DNA from: Pseudomonas eucalypticola
GTDB lineage: Bacteria > Pseudomonadota > Gammaproteobacteria > Pseudomonadales > Pseudomonadaceae
Assembly (NCBI RefSeq): GCF_013374995.1
Contig: NZ_CP056030.1
Coordinates: 962,501-1,026,500 of the forward strand
DNA: 64,000 bases
Direction: 5' to 3'
This document shows positions 17,792 to 27,039 of the stretch, piece by piece. The notes under the pieces are model-generated. The model did not search any database, was not told where the DNA came from, and saw only the letters and a program-made list of their open reading frames with translations. Numbering within the stretch: the first letter of the stretch is position 1; the number at the start of each line of letters is the position of its first letter. The translations under genes and the position numbers were made by a program.

Positions 17792-17868
17792 TGGTGGCTA
17801 CACAGGGACTTGAACCCCGGACCCCAGCATTATGAATGCTATGCTCTAACCAACTGAGCTATGTAGCC
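17792..17868 (-). tRNA. tRNA-Met (CAT), elongator type
   Basis: 77 nt with encoded CCA. Acceptor stem GGCTACA/TGTAGCC, D-arm AGCTCAGTTGGTTAGAGC, anticodon loop TTCATAA (anticodon CAT) on a 5-bp stem, T-arm GGTTCAA. The 5' G starting an ordinary paired acceptor stem marks it as elongator rather than initiator Met. Its 3' end serves as the right boundary (attR) of the island remnant. Confidence 0.95.
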
Positions 17869-18143
17869 AAGATGGCGCGCATTATTCCCTCAGAACGAAG
17901 ATGCGTCAAGCATCTTTTTGAAATTTTTTTACGCCTGATCAAAAGCTTAGCCCAAAACGCACAAATGGCCACCGCCGGAGCGCGTGCGACAGGGTGGCTT
18001 CAGCCCCGGGGTCAGACATAATTTGTTTCATTGTTAGCAATCGCGCATAGAAAAATGGCACATTAGCGATTCCTTGCGCTGGCCGTGCACCCGTATGCGG
18101 CACGCTGAACAGCGTTCCTCCCTGTTGTCCGGAAGACTGCTCC

Positions 18144-19364
18144 ATGGCCCTCACCAACATTCAACCCAGCGCTACCGCGGCTACCGCAGCGCCGCCCCAG
18201 ACCAGCCCGCTGGTGATGCGCATCATCGGCGCCTGCGCACTGGCGCATCTGATCAATGACCTGATCCAGTCGGTGCTGCCGTCGATCTACCCGATGCTCA
18301 AGGCCAACTATGGCCTGAGCTTCACCCAGATTGGCCTGATTACCCTGACGTTCCAGATCACTGCCTCGCTGTTGCAGCCGTGGGTGGGTTTTTACACCGA
18401 CCGTCATCCCAAGCCCAACCTGTTGCCCCTGGGCACTATCTGCACCCTGGTGGGCATCGTCATGCTGGCGTTCGTTGGCAGCTTCCCGATGATCCTGCTG
18501 GCGTCGGCGCTGGTAGGCATCGGCTCTTCGACCTTCCACCCGGAGACCTCGCGTATCGCCCGTCTGGCCTCCGGTGGCCGTTATGGACTGGCGCAATCCA
18601 CCTTCCAGGTAGGCGGCAACGCCGGCTCGGCGTTCGGCCCGCTGCTGGCGGCGGCGTTGATCATTCCGTTCGGGCAGGGCAACGTGGCGCTGTTCGGCAT
18701 TTTCGCGTTGTTCGCCCTGGGCGTGACCTGGGGGCTGAGCCGCTGGTACAAGGAACACCTGAACCTGTTCAAGGCCAAGAAGGGTGGCCAGGCCACTCAT
18801 GGCCTGTCTCGGCGCCGGGTCACGTGGGCACTGGTGGTGCTCGGCCTGCTCGTGTTCTCCAAGTACTTCTACATGGCCAGCTTCACCAGCTACTTCACCT
18901 TCTACCTGATCGAGAAATTCCACCTGTCGGTCGCCAGCTCCCAGATGCATCTGTTCCTGTTCCTGGGCGCAGTCGCGGCAGGCACGTTCTTCGGGGGCCC
19001 CATCGGCGACAAGATCGGCCGCAAGGCAGTGATCTGGTTCTCGATCCTGGGCGTGGCGCCGTTCACCCTGGCGCTGCCTTACGTGGACCTGTTCTGGACC
19101 ACGGTGCTGAGCATCGTTATCGGGTTCATCCTGGCGTCGGCGTTCTCGGCCATCGTCGTGTATGCCCAGGAACTGGTGCCCGGCAACGTCGGCATGATCG
19201 CCGGCGTGTTCTTCGGGCTGATGTTCGGCTTCGGCGGTATCGGCGCGGCGCTGCTCGGGCATCTGGCCGACATTCGCGGTATCGAATACGTGTACGGGCT
19301 GTGTTCGTTCCTGCCGTTGTTCGGCATATTGACGATTCTATTGCCCAATACTCGCAAGGTGTAA
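18144..19364 (+). CDS. MFS exporter, fosmidomycin-resistance (Fsr) type
   Basis: 406 residues with about 12 hydrophobic segments. The N-terminal half has LAHLINDLIQSVLPSIYPML and the MFS loop GFYTDRHPKP; FHPETSRIARLASGG is a strong Fsr-family marker. A second MFS-type loop GGPIGDKIGRK follows in the C-terminal half. It is an inner-membrane proton-driven exporter; the natural substrate is unknown. It is transcribed alone and ends at a hairpin shared with the converging fic gene. Confidence 0.9.
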   Translation: MALTNIQPSATAATAAPPQTSPLVMRIIGACALAHLINDLIQSVLPSIYPMLKANYGLSFTQIGLITLTFQITASLLQPWVGFYTDRHPKPNLLPLGTICTLVGIVMLAFVGSFPMILLASALVGIGSSTFHPETSRIARLASGGRYGLAQSTFQVGGNAGSAFGPLLAAALIIPFGQGNVALFGIFALFALGVTWGLSRWYKEHLNLFKAKKGGQATHGLSRRRVTWALVVLGLLVFSKYFYMASFTSYFTFYLIEKFHLSVASSQMHLFLFLGAVAAGTFFGGPIGDKIGRKAVIWFSILGVAPFTLALPYVDLFWTTVLSIVIGFILASAFSAIVVYAQELVPGNVGMIAGVFFGLMFGFGGIGAALLGHLADIRGIEYVYGLCSFLPLFGILTILLPNTRKV

Positions 19365-19369
19365 GCCAA

Positions 19370-19398
19370 CAGCAAGCCCGCATGAAGCGGGCTTGCTG
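19370..19398. terminator. Bidirectional terminator between fsr-like and fic genes
   Basis: Perfect stem cagcaagcccgc / gcgggcttgctg with loop atgaa, between the stop codons of two converging genes. Confidence 0.85.
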
Positions 19399-20751
19399 TC
19401 AGACAGCTTGCGCAGCTTTCCAGGCAGTGAATTCTGACAGACGCAACCCATAGCGTGCCAACACGCCTTCATGCAACCTGCGAAGCTCTTCGATGATCAA
19501 GGCTTGCACATTCGGCTGCTCTGGCGTCGGCACGCTGGCCATGACATGCCGCTCAATGATTGCCACAGCATCTTCGCCAGGGGCGACTACCACGTCTCGG
19601 ATGGTTTGCTTGATCAAGTTGCGCCACGCCAACCGCAACGGATCTGGTGCTGCCAGTTCCTGGCGAATGGCCAGATACTCCTGCGTGGATCGTTCGTATG
19701 CCCATACATAGAGATCCCTGAGAAGCTCCACCCGCGTCAGTTCGTACAGTCCCAGGGTCGCCCTGCTATAGGCCTGTTCAGGTACGTCGAGAAAGGTCAG
19801 CGGACACAGATTGGCGCGAAACAGAGGCAGGTTGGCCGCCAGCCGCGAGGTGCGTTTGTTGATGTCTGCAAAGGGTTGCAGGTAGGGAATGTGGACCATG
19901 ATGAAAAACGATTGCTCGAAGGGGTCTTCAATAGCGGCAGCCTTGGCCAGCACTTCATCCAATGCTTCATCGATCTGCTGTGGAGCGGCCAGTGGGCGGT
20001 ACACGCTCTGGCCGATTTCCACCCCGTGTTGGCGCACGCGGCCTTCGTCGGCGCTGTTGGGCAGCAGGTTTTCCGAAAGCGCGCTGTGCAAGTTCAGCAA
20101 TGTGTAGCGATTGAATCCAACACTATCGATATTCTCCACCAGCAACTCGATAGCCGATTTGTGATTCAGGATCATCTGCGTCTCGAGTGTCGCCTTGCCT
20201 TGCGCCACTCTGCCGAAGTCAATCAACTCCACCGTATCCAACCGGGTGTAGGTGTTGCCCTCCAGGTGACTGGATGCCCAGGACAAGTCGATCAACAGAC
20301 GGTTGAGAATGGCGCGGCTATAGGTGCCGGCCGGGGCATGGGCATCAGGGGTTTTGCCAATGCTGTGCAACTGGCGCCGTTGGCTGGCCGACAGATAGAA
20401 AGTAGCGTTAGGCTGGTAAGCGTGCAGAAATTCCCGCTGGTAGCCCACTGGTTTACGCGCCTGGAGAGGCTGATCTACGTAAGCCAGGATGTCACGGCTG
20501 TCGACCGACAAGGGGATGAAGGTGGGAAAGCTAATTTCCTGCGGTGCAGGCCAGGCGGCTTTGGCACTGGCGTGATAACGGCGCGAGGGGCCATTGCCGG
20601 TAGGGATCACCTGGCCATTCCTGACTAGTTCGCTAGCCCATCGCTGCGCAGTGCGCCTCGGCACACTCGGGTGTTTTGCCAGCCAGTCGCTCAGCATCAG
20701 GCCCGCGGGTGAAGCGTGGATTTCATCGAGCAGGTCGGTCAGTGTACTCAT
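19399..20751 (-). CDS. Fic-domain protein with N-terminal winged helix and atypical core
   Basis: 450 residues. The N-terminus (about 1-60) looks like a winged helix (SDWLAKH, RRTAQRWASELVRNGQV). The Fic domain spans about 140-310. An inhibitory-type motif SSHLEG is at 160-165. The Fic core, normally HPFxDGNGR, reads QPFADINKRTSR (292-303): the catalytic His is Gln292, while Phe, Asp, Asn298 and Arg300 are kept. Canonical AMP transfer is therefore doubtful. I recall other Fic proteins with LQPF.D.NKRTSR, so this is a real subfamily and not a random mutation. A dense operator-like repeat array lies directly upstream. The gene may be read through from the amidase gene 105 bp upstream. Confidence 0.88.
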   Translation of the reverse strand: MSTLTDLLDEIHASPAGLMLSDWLAKHPSVPRRTAQRWASELVRNGQVIPTGNGPSRRYHASAKAAWPAPQEISFPTFIPLSVDSRDILAYVDQPLQARKPVGYQREFLHAYQPNATFYLSASQRRQLHSIGKTPDAHAPAGTYSRAILNRLLIDLSWASSHLEGNTYTRLDTVELIDFGRVAQGKATLETQMILNHKSAIELLVENIDSVGFNRYTLLNLHSALSENLLPNSADEGRVRQHGVEIGQSVYRPLAAPQQIDEALDEVLAKAAAIEDPFEQSFFIMVHIPYLQPFADINKRTSRLAANLPLFRANLCPLTFLDVPEQAYSRATLGLYELTRVELLRDLYVWAYERSTQEYLAIRQELAAPDPLRLAWRNLIKQTIRDVVVAPGEDAVAIIERHVMASVPTPEQPNVQALIIEELRRLHEGVLARYGLRLSEFTAWKAAQAV

Positions 20752-20756
20752 GGCAG

Positions 20757-20867
20757 TGGCGCGATTTCAGTGAGGAGATGGCGCAATTGTGGCGCGATTA
20801 CTGGAATCGCGCCACTCCAAGGACCTATCGCGCCATAATCGCGCCACTCGCCACCCCTATCGCGCCA
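20757..20867. promoter_or_regulatory. Seven-copy operator-like array ATCGCGCCA upstream of fic
   Basis: Decamers of the form TGGCGCgATT occur at 20757, 20779 (one mismatch) and 20790, then in opposite orientation (AATCGCGCCA or TATCGCGCCA) at 20805, 20826, 20837 and 20858. Within each orientation the starts are spaced 22, 11 and 21, 11, 21 bp, close to whole helical turns. The last copy also encodes the final codons and stop of the amidase gene. The array fills the 105 bp in front of the fic start codon. Confidence 0.85.
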
Positions 20868-22314
20868 CCAGCAACGGCGACCGCACCCGTGCAAACCACT
20901 GGCTCACCTGTTCGTAGGCATGCGCCATCTGCAGCACCGCCATGTCCGCCTGGGGCCGGCCGATAATCTGAAGGCCCATGGGCAGGCCCTGTTGATTGAA
21001 CCCTGCCTGTACGTTGGCCACCGGGCAACCGCTGAGCGAGCCAGGTATCACGACTTCCATCCAGCGGTGATACGTGTCCATGGCATGGCCGCCGATTTCA
21101 GTGGGCCAATGCACGCTTTTGTCGAACGGGAATACCTGGGCGCTGGGCAGCAGCAGGTAGTCGTAGCGCTCGAACAGCCTGCGGATGGCGCGGTACCAGT
21201 CGGTGCGGGTGGCGGACGCCTGGGCGATATCGCTGGCGCTGAGGCGCAGGCCATTTTCCACCTCCCAGCACGCCTCGGGTTTGAGCAGCTCGCGTTTGCC
21301 GGGTGTGTGGTAGTGCTTGCCCAATGACGCGGCCACCAGCCAGTTGCGCAAGGTACGCCAGCAGTCCCATAAGCGTGCCGGGTCAAACCCCAGGGTGGCG
21401 TGCTCCACGTCGCAGCCCAGTGCCTTGAAATCGCCCAAGGCTTTTTCGCACAACGCCAGCACGCCATTTTCCATGGGCAGGTAACCATTCAGGTCGCCCA
21501 GCCAGCCTATTCGTGCACCCTTGAAGTCGCGGCCCAGGGGGGCGGTGAATTCGCTGCCGTCGCCCGCCAGCGACAAGGGCGCGCGTGGATCGTGGCCTGC
21601 CTGTACCGAAAGGAGCAGGGCGGTGTCCTGAACAGTGCGACCCATGGGGCCTTCGTAGCCCAGCTGGTCGAAGAACAGGTCGGCGGCGTCATCGAAGGGT
21701 ACGCGACCCTGGGACGGGCGAAAGCCGATGATGTTGTTGAACGCGGCGGGGTTGCGCAGCGAGCCCATCATGTCGCTGCCGTCAGCCACCGGTACCAGGT
21801 GCATGGCCAATGCCGCGGCCGCACCGCCGCTGCTGCCACCCGCGGTGCGGGACGGATCGAAGGCACAGCCGGTAGCCCCGAACAGCGGGTTGTAGGTTTG
21901 TGAGCCCAGGCCGAACTCCGGGGTGTTGGTCTTGCCGATGATGATCGCACCGGCCGCCTTGATCCGCTCCGGCATGATGCCGTCATGCTCGGGCACGAAG
22001 TCGCGGTAAAGGGGCGAGCCCAGGGTAGTGCGTATGCCGCGGGTGAGCGACAGGTCCTTGATGGCATGAGGCAGGCCGTGCATCCAGCCCAGGTAGTGCC
22101 CCCGTGCCAGTTGCCTGTCGCGCTCGTCGGCCTGGGCCAGCAGTACGTCGGCCGGTTGCAGGCTGATCAGGGCATTCACCTGTGGGTTGAAACGCTCGAT
22201 ATGGGCCAGGTAGGCCTGCATCACTTCACGGCACGACAGTTCCCGCCCGTGGATCTTGCTCGCCAGTTCGTGGGCGGGCAGCAGCACTACGTCGTCGAGG
22301 GGTTGAGTATTCAT
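20857..22314 (-). CDS. Amidase-signature-family amidohydrolase
   Basis: 485 residues. The catalytic triad is readable: Lys86 in HAIKDLSL, cis-Ser161 in the GGSSGG signature and Ser185 in MMGSLRNPA; the 75- and 24-residue spacings fit the family. It hydrolyses an amide bond, substrate unknown. It is divergent from a LysR gene at 22469, the likely regulator, and its stop codon is embedded in the operator-like array of fic. Confidence 0.92.
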   Translation of the reverse strand: MNTQPLDDVVLLPAHELASKIHGRELSCREVMQAYLAHIERFNPQVNALISLQPADVLLAQADERDRQLARGHYLGWMHGLPHAIKDLSLTRGIRTTLGSPLYRDFVPEHDGIMPERIKAAGAIIIGKTNTPEFGLGSQTYNPLFGATGCAFDPSRTAGGSSGGAAAALAMHLVPVADGSDMMGSLRNPAAFNNIIGFRPSQGRVPFDDAADLFFDQLGYEGPMGRTVQDTALLLSVQAGHDPRAPLSLAGDGSEFTAPLGRDFKGARIGWLGDLNGYLPMENGVLALCEKALGDFKALGCDVEHATLGFDPARLWDCWRTLRNWLVAASLGKHYHTPGKRELLKPEACWEVENGLRLSASDIAQASATRTDWYRAIRRLFERYDYLLLPSAQVFPFDKSVHWPTEIGGHAMDTYHRWMEVVIPGSLSGCPVANVQAGFNQQGLPMGLQIIGRPQADMAVLQMAHAYEQVSQWFARVRSPLLVAR

Positions 22315-22468
22315 GGCTGACCCTTTTCGGCTGGGATATCCCCATCGGGCGATGGGCTATTGTTGTTATGCACTGCCGGGATTATCAGCCGGGGGATTGC
22401 CGGCGCGAAACTTCAATTTTAACATGGCAGCTGTCAGGAAATTTAATAGCCAGCGAGGCCCGGAACGG

Positions 22469-23389
22469 ATGTCGAACCTGCGTTTGCCTCCCTTGAATGC
22501 AGTGCGCGCCTTCGATGCTGCAGCGCGCCTGGGCAGCTACGTGGAGGCCGCCAAGGCCTTGCACGTGACCCAGCCAGCGGTGGGCCGGCACGTGAAACTG
22601 CTGGAAGACTGGCTAGGCGTGCAGTTGTTCGAGCGCACCCCGCGCGGTGTGGTGTTGACCCCTGCCGGGCGCCAATACCACCACAAGATTTCCCGCGCGC
22701 TGCAACAGATCGCCGACGCCAGTGAGGCGTTGCAGCCCATCCCCAGCGAACGCTGGTTGCGCATCCTGGTGGTGCCCGGGTTGGCCAAGCGCTGGTTGAC
22801 CTCGCACATCGAAGCGCTGCGCCAGGCGCGCCCCGGGCTGAAGGTGGCCATTGAGCCCAACTCCACGTTCACCGAGGTCGATGCTCGTACCGCGGACCTG
22901 GGGATCGCCTATGGCATGCCGGGGCAGTACGCCAACAGCCGCGCCACGCTGATGTGCCCCCGGGTATTTCCGGTGTGCACGCCCAGGTATCTGGCGAGCA
23001 TCAAGCCCGTTCGCCGGCTGGAAGACCTGATGAGCCTGGACCTGATCCACTTCGATGATGGCGAATGGTGGAACATGTGGTTCAACGCCTTGGGCATTGA
23101 TTCGCAGCTGTCCTGTGACGTGCTTTACGTCAGCAATGATCATGCGCTGGCGGTGGCCGAGAGCGGGCAGGGCATCGCCCTGGCTAACGAGGTACTGGTT
23201 CGCGATGAATTGAAGGCCGGCACGCTGGTGCGCGCCGTGGAGGCCGAAGTGGCCCTGGAGAGCTACCAATTGCTGACGCCCGCGGGGCAGATGTCAGCGG
23301 ATGTGCAATGGTTTTCGCAGTGGTTGAGCGATGCACTGCGTGCCGAGTTCCCGCAGGCATTCGCTGTGGCCGAGCGCGACCCTTTATAG
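22469..23389 (+). CDS. LysR-family regulator (GcvA-like)
   Basis: 306 residues from ATG 22469, preceded by a weak cggaacgg. The frame is open upstream but LysR homology starts at MSNLRLPPLNAVRAFDAAARLGS, the GcvA/AmpR-type N-terminus, with the helix-turn-helix YVEAAKALHVTQPAVGRHVK. It is divergent from the amidase gene (154 bp between starts), which suggests it controls the amidase. Confidence 0.92.
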   Translation: MSNLRLPPLNAVRAFDAAARLGSYVEAAKALHVTQPAVGRHVKLLEDWLGVQLFERTPRGVVLTPAGRQYHHKISRALQQIADASEALQPIPSERWLRILVVPGLAKRWLTSHIEALRQARPGLKVAIEPNSTFTEVDARTADLGIAYGMPGQYANSRATLMCPRVFPVCTPRYLASIKPVRRLEDLMSLDLIHFDDGEWWNMWFNALGIDSQLSCDVLYVSNDHALAVAESGQGIALANEVLVRDELKAGTLVRAVEAEVALESYQLLTPAGQMSADVQWFSQWLSDALRAEFPQAFAVAERDPL

Positions 23390-23397
23390 GCGCTGGT

Positions 23398-24270
23398 TTA
23401 TTTCGAGCGCGCAGCGGCGCTGAAGATGGGGCGAATGCCACGGCACTTGGGGTAGTCGGCACAGCCCCAGAAGTCGCCACCGGCGTTGCGGCCGCTGCGG
23501 GCCACACGCACCACCATGGTCTTGCGACAGTGCGGGCAGGCCGGGGCCTGGGGCGCCTCCGAGGGCGCTGGCGCCTCCGGCTGCGGCTTCGCGATGGGCG
23601 CCTGGGTTTTGGCGGCGGGTGCCGGATTTTTCGCCGCCGCGATCCACCGGCGAAGGCGGGCGCCATCGACCAGTTTCAGGTTGCGCCCACTGGCGAATTC
23701 CCGCGCAGGTTCCGTGAAGCGCCCACTGGTCACCACGAAACCACCCACCGCACCTTCGGCGGCCATGGCGCCGTACAGCTCACGCACCACCGGCACGCCC
23801 ACCTGCAGCGCGCGCCAATGCTTGCATTGCACCAGGTACTTCTCACCGTCCTTGCGGGCGATCAGGTCGATGCCGTCATCGGCGCCGCTGCCGCCGGTTT
23901 CCTGAATGCTGTAGCCCTGGCGGCGCAACGCTTCGCCTACCAGCAGTTCGAACTCCTGCCAGGTGAAATCGTTGACCGCGTGACCCGTGTTCAGCAGCGC
24001 CTGGCGCTTGCGGCGGCCCAGCACGGAGGTAATGGCCCCAATGACGAAAATCAGGGGAACCAGGTATTGGCCGACGGCGGCCAGCGTCTTGAACATGCTG
24101 TGCATCATCATGGACTGCAGGTGCTGCACGTCATTGATCATTGCAACGGGGGCTGCCGCCACACCATGCAGGTAGACACCGAAGGCCACCGCCAGTATCA
24201 GGCTGGACCACCAGGGGAGCTTGCTGGCGATGAAGATGAGATCGTCGAAGGTGGAGGTTTTCTTGGCCAT
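23398..24270 (-). CDS. Membrane-anchored Mrr-type restriction-endonuclease-fold protein with zinc ribbon
   Basis: 290 residues. Two hydrophobic segments lie at about 18-40 and 62-85. The middle holds an Mrr-catalytic domain: FTWQEFELLVGEALRRQGY, then DDGIDLIARKDGEKYLVQCKHW, in which the second Asp and the QCK give the PD-(D/E)xK nuclease pattern. After a Pro/Ala linker, a topoisomerase-type zinc ribbon (CPHC ... FWGCADYPKCRG) ends the protein. Start at 24270 (MAKKTSTFDD) is chosen over an upstream ATG. It may cleave or bind nucleic acid at the membrane; the role is unknown. Confidence 0.87.
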   Translation of the reverse strand: MAKKTSTFDDLIFIASKLPWWSSLILAVAFGVYLHGVAAAPVAMINDVQHLQSMMMHSMFKTLAAVGQYLVPLIFVIGAITSVLGRRKRQALLNTGHAVNDFTWQEFELLVGEALRRQGYSIQETGGSGADDGIDLIARKDGEKYLVQCKHWRALQVGVPVVRELYGAMAAEGAVGGFVVTSGRFTEPAREFASGRNLKLVDGARLRRWIAAAKNPAPAAKTQAPIAKPQPEAPAPSEAPQAPACPHCRKTMVVRVARSGRNAGGDFWGCADYPKCRGIRPIFSAAARSK

Positions 24271-24404
24271 GTCCGTGGTCTGGTAGGTTGTGGATGGATC
24301 TGCAATTCCAAGGCGTGCCCCGTGCTCGCCGGCCCTCACCCGCGTAGCAGCGGACCTGGCCGTCCAGAGCCCCGAACAAGGCCCCAGTGAGCCGCATCAC
24401 GAAA

Positions 24405-24433
24405 AAGCCCCGGCTCTCACGAGACCGGGGCTT
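24405..24433. terminator. Terminator after ychF
   Basis: Stem aagccccggtc / gaccggggctt-like (agccccggctctcacgagaccggggct), with T/A runs. It lies just past the ychF stop and between ychF and the Mrr-type gene, both on the minus strand. Confidence 0.8.
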
Positions 24434-24451
24434 CGACACTGCCGTGCGTGG

Positions 24452-25552
24452 TTACACGTTAAATCGGAAGTGCATCACATCGCCGTCCTTGACGATGTAT
24501 TCCTTGCCTTCCAAGCGCCACTTGCCGGCTTCCTTGGTGCCCGCTTCACCCTTGTACTGGATGAAGTCGTTGTAGGCGATGACTTCGGCGCGGATGAAGC
24601 CTTTTTCGAAGTCGGTGTGGATCACACCCGCGGCCTGTGGCGCGGTGGCGCCGACCTTCACGGTCCAGGCGCGTACTTCTTCGACGCCGGCGGTGAAGTA
24701 GGTCTGCAGGTTCAGCAGCTCGTAACCGGCGCGGATCACGCGGTTCAGGCCAGGTTCTTCCAGGCCCAGGGCCTCGAGGAACATGTCCTTTTCCTCGCCA
24801 TCGTCCAGCTCGGCGATTTCGGCTTCGATCTTGTTGCACACCGGCACCACGATGGCGCCTTCTTCTTCGGCGATGGCGCGGACCACGTCCAGGTGCGGGT
24901 TGTTGTCGAAGCCGTCTTCAGCGACGTTGGCAATGTACATGACCGGCTTGGTGGTCAGCAGGTGGAAGCCACGGATGATGGCCTTCTCGTCGGCCCCCAT
25001 GTTCTTCATCAGGCTGCGAGCGGGCTTGCCGTCGGTGAAGTGGGCGATCAGCTTTTCCAGCAGGCCTTTCTGGGCCACGGCGTCCTTGTCACCCCCCTTG
25101 GCGTTACGCGCGACCTTCTGCAGTTGCTTCTCGCAGCTGTCCAGGTCGGCGAAGATCAGTTCCAGGTCGATGATCTCGATGTCGCGCTTGGGGTCGACGC
25201 TGTTGGAGACGTGAATCACGTTCTCGTCTTCGAAGCAGCGCACCACGTGGGCGATGGCGTCGGTCTCGCGGATGTTGGCCAGGAACTTGTTGCCCAGGCC
25301 TTCACCTTTCGAAGCACCAGCCACCAGGCCAGCGATGTCGACGAATTCCATGGTGGTCGGCAGGATGCGCTTGGGGTTGACGATGGCCGCCAGGGCGTCC
25401 AGGCGGGCGTCAGGCATCGGCACGATACCGCTGTTGGGCTCGATGGTGCAGAAGGGGAAGTTCTCGGCCGCGATACCCGATTTGGTCAGGGCGTTGAACA
25501 GTGTGGACTTGCCGACGTTGGGCAGGCCGACGATACCGCAATTGAAACCCAT
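24452..25552 (-). CDS. ychF: Redox-regulated ATPase YchF
   Basis: 366 residues, Obg-family P-loop protein binding ATP, associated with ribosomes and stress control. G1 is [14 protein letters not shown] near the N-terminus, the switch region has [19 protein letters not shown], the coiled-coil arm follows, and a TGS domain ends in the usual DVMHFRFNV. It lies 21 bp after pth in the rplY-pth-ychF operon. Confidence 0.97.
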   Translation of the reverse strand: MGFNCGIVGLPNVGKSTLFNALTKSGIAAENFPFCTIEPNSGIVPMPDARLDALAAIVNPKRILPTTMEFVDIAGLVAGASKGEGLGNKFLANIRETDAIAHVVRCFEDENVIHVSNSVDPKRDIEIIDLELIFADLDSCEKQLQKVARNAKGGDKDAVAQKGLLEKLIAHFTDGKPARSLMKNMGADEKAIIRGFHLLTTKPVMYIANVAEDGFDNNPHLDVVRAIAEEEGAIVVPVCNKIEAEIAELDDGEEKDMFLEALGLEEPGLNRVIRAGYELLNLQTYFTAGVEEVRAWTVKVGATAPQAAGVIHTDFEKGFIRAEVIAYNDFIQYKGEAGTKEAGKWRLEGKEYIVKDGDVMHFRFNV

Positions 25553-25573
25553 GGTGATTCCCTCTTCGTGGAG

Positions 25574-26158
25574 TCAGGCCTTTTGGCTGTGCAGGTTTTT
25601 CATCGCGCGATTCCACTCGCCGGCGAAGATATCCGGCAACACGCCGAGGGCAAAATCGATACTGGCGTCCAGCTTGTCCTGTTCGGCGCGCGGCGCCCGG
25701 CCCAGAACGAAGTTGGATACCTGACTGGCCACACCCGGGTGGCCGATGCCAAGCCGCAGACGGTGAAAGCCGTTGTTGTTGCCCAGCTGCGCGATGATGT
25801 CGCGCAAGCCGTTATGCCCGCCATGGCCGCCGCCGAGCTTGAGCTTGGCAACGCCGGGGGGCAGGTCGAGTTCGTCGTGGGCCACCAGGATGGCGTCTAC
25901 CGGAATGCGGTAGAAATTCGCCAAGGCCGCGACGGCCTGGCCGCTACGGTTCATGTAGGTGGTGGGGATCAACAGACGAACATCATGGCCCTGATGGCTG
26001 AAACGCGCCGTCAGGCCGAAATACTTGCGATCGGCTACCAGGCTGACGCCGTGTTTGGCAGCAATGCGCTCAACGAAAAGAGCCCCTGCGTTATGCCGGG
26101 TCTGTTCGTATTCCTGGCCGGGGTTACCCAGGCCAACGATCAGTTGAATGGCGGTCAC
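25574..26158 (-). CDS. pth: Peptidyl-tRNA hydrolase
   Basis: 194 residues; frees tRNA from dropped-off peptidyl-tRNA. Motifs: [17 protein letters not shown] with the catalytic His, HDELDLPPG with the catalytic Asp, and [13 protein letters not shown]. Length is normal. Middle gene of rplY-pth-ychF. Confidence 0.97.
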   Translation of the reverse strand: MTAIQLIVGLGNPGQEYEQTRHNAGALFVERIAAKHGVSLVADRKYFGLTARFSHQGHDVRLLIPTTYMNRSGQAVAALANFYRIPVDAILVAHDELDLPPGVAKLKLGGGHGGHNGLRDIIAQLGNNNGFHRLRLGIGHPGVASQVSNFVLGRAPRAEQDKLDASIDFALGVLPDIFAGEWNRAMKNLHSQKA

Positions 26159-26302
26159 GACAGGGGCTCTTCCTTGGAATCGAATTGAACATCGCCACCG
26201 GCAGGGCCGGTGGCACGGGTGGACGAGTCGGTTGTGTAAACTTCGCGATCTCGTCCGCTCATACTACCGCGATGTCATTACAACTCCGGCGTACCGAGTG
26301 AA

Positions 26303-26902
26303 TTACTCGGCAGCGCCTTCTTCAGCTTCTGGAGCTACACGTGGCGCGTGGACGTTGGCGACAGCCAGGTCGTTGCCGTGAGCCAGGGCTACGAATTCAA
26401 CGCCTTTAGGGGCCTTGAGGTCGGACAGGTGAATGATCGAACCGATCTCGGAGGCAGCCAGGTCCACTTCGATGAACTCAGGCAGATCCTTGGCTTCGCA
26501 GGAAACTTCGATCTCGTTGACAACGTGGGAGATCTCGCCGCCTTTCTTCACGGGTGCTTCTTCGTTGATGAAGTGCACAGGAACGATAGCGGTCAGTTTC
26601 TGGCCGGCAACAACGCGTACGAAGTCAGCGTGCAGGATGAACTGCTTGGCTGGGTGACGCTGCATGGCCTTGACCACGACGTTCTGCTTCTTGCCGTCGA
26701 CGTTCAGTTCGATGATGTGGCTGTAGGCAGCCTCGTTTTCGAACAGCTTGGCGATTTCCTTGGCCAGGATGCTTACGGATTCAGCTTCTTTGTCGCCACC
26801 GTAGATAACGGCAGGAACTTGGGAGGCGAGACGACGCAGGCGGCGGCTCGCACCTTTCCCCAGGTCGGTACGCGCTTGGGCGTTCAGGATGAAATCAGTC
26901 AT
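26303..26902 (-). CDS. rplY: 50S ribosomal protein L25 (Ctc type)
   Basis: 199 residues: an L25 5S-rRNA-binding domain ([21 protein letters not shown] at the start) plus the C-terminal TL5/Ctc beta domain and an acidic tail. The start at 26902 fits the conserved N-terminus; the frame upstream is not coding. First gene of the operon with pth and ychF; a 144-bp gap separates it from pth. Confidence 0.96.
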   Translation of the reverse strand: MTDFILNAQARTDLGKGASRRLRRLASQVPAVIYGGDKEAESVSILAKEIAKLFENEAAYSHIIELNVDGKKQNVVVKAMQRHPAKQFILHADFVRVVAGQKLTAIVPVHFINEEAPVKKGGEISHVVNEIEVSCEAKDLPEFIEVDLAASEIGSIIHLSDLKAPKGVEFVALAHGNDLAVANVHAPRVAPEAEEGAAE

Positions 26903-26971
26903 TTTACATCTCCAAAATAGCCATCCCCGGGTGACGTTTGCGACCAGCGTCAAAGCGGGGTGGGCAAAAAA

Positions 26972-27010
26972 GCCCCGCCCCAACGGTATTGTTGGGGCGG
27001 GGCGCTTTTC
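26972..27010 (-). terminator. Terminator after prs
   Basis: 13-bp stem gccccgccccaac / gttggggcggggc with loop ggtatt, followed on the minus strand by ttttttgccc. It separates prs from rplY. Confidence 0.9.
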
Positions 27011-27039
27011 GTCAACGGGGTGTTCGCGGGGCAGGGCCC

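Noticed and set aside
24290..26188. A 632-codon plus-strand frame across ychF and pth
   Set aside because: Antisense shadow of two well-identified genes; no domain or start signal.
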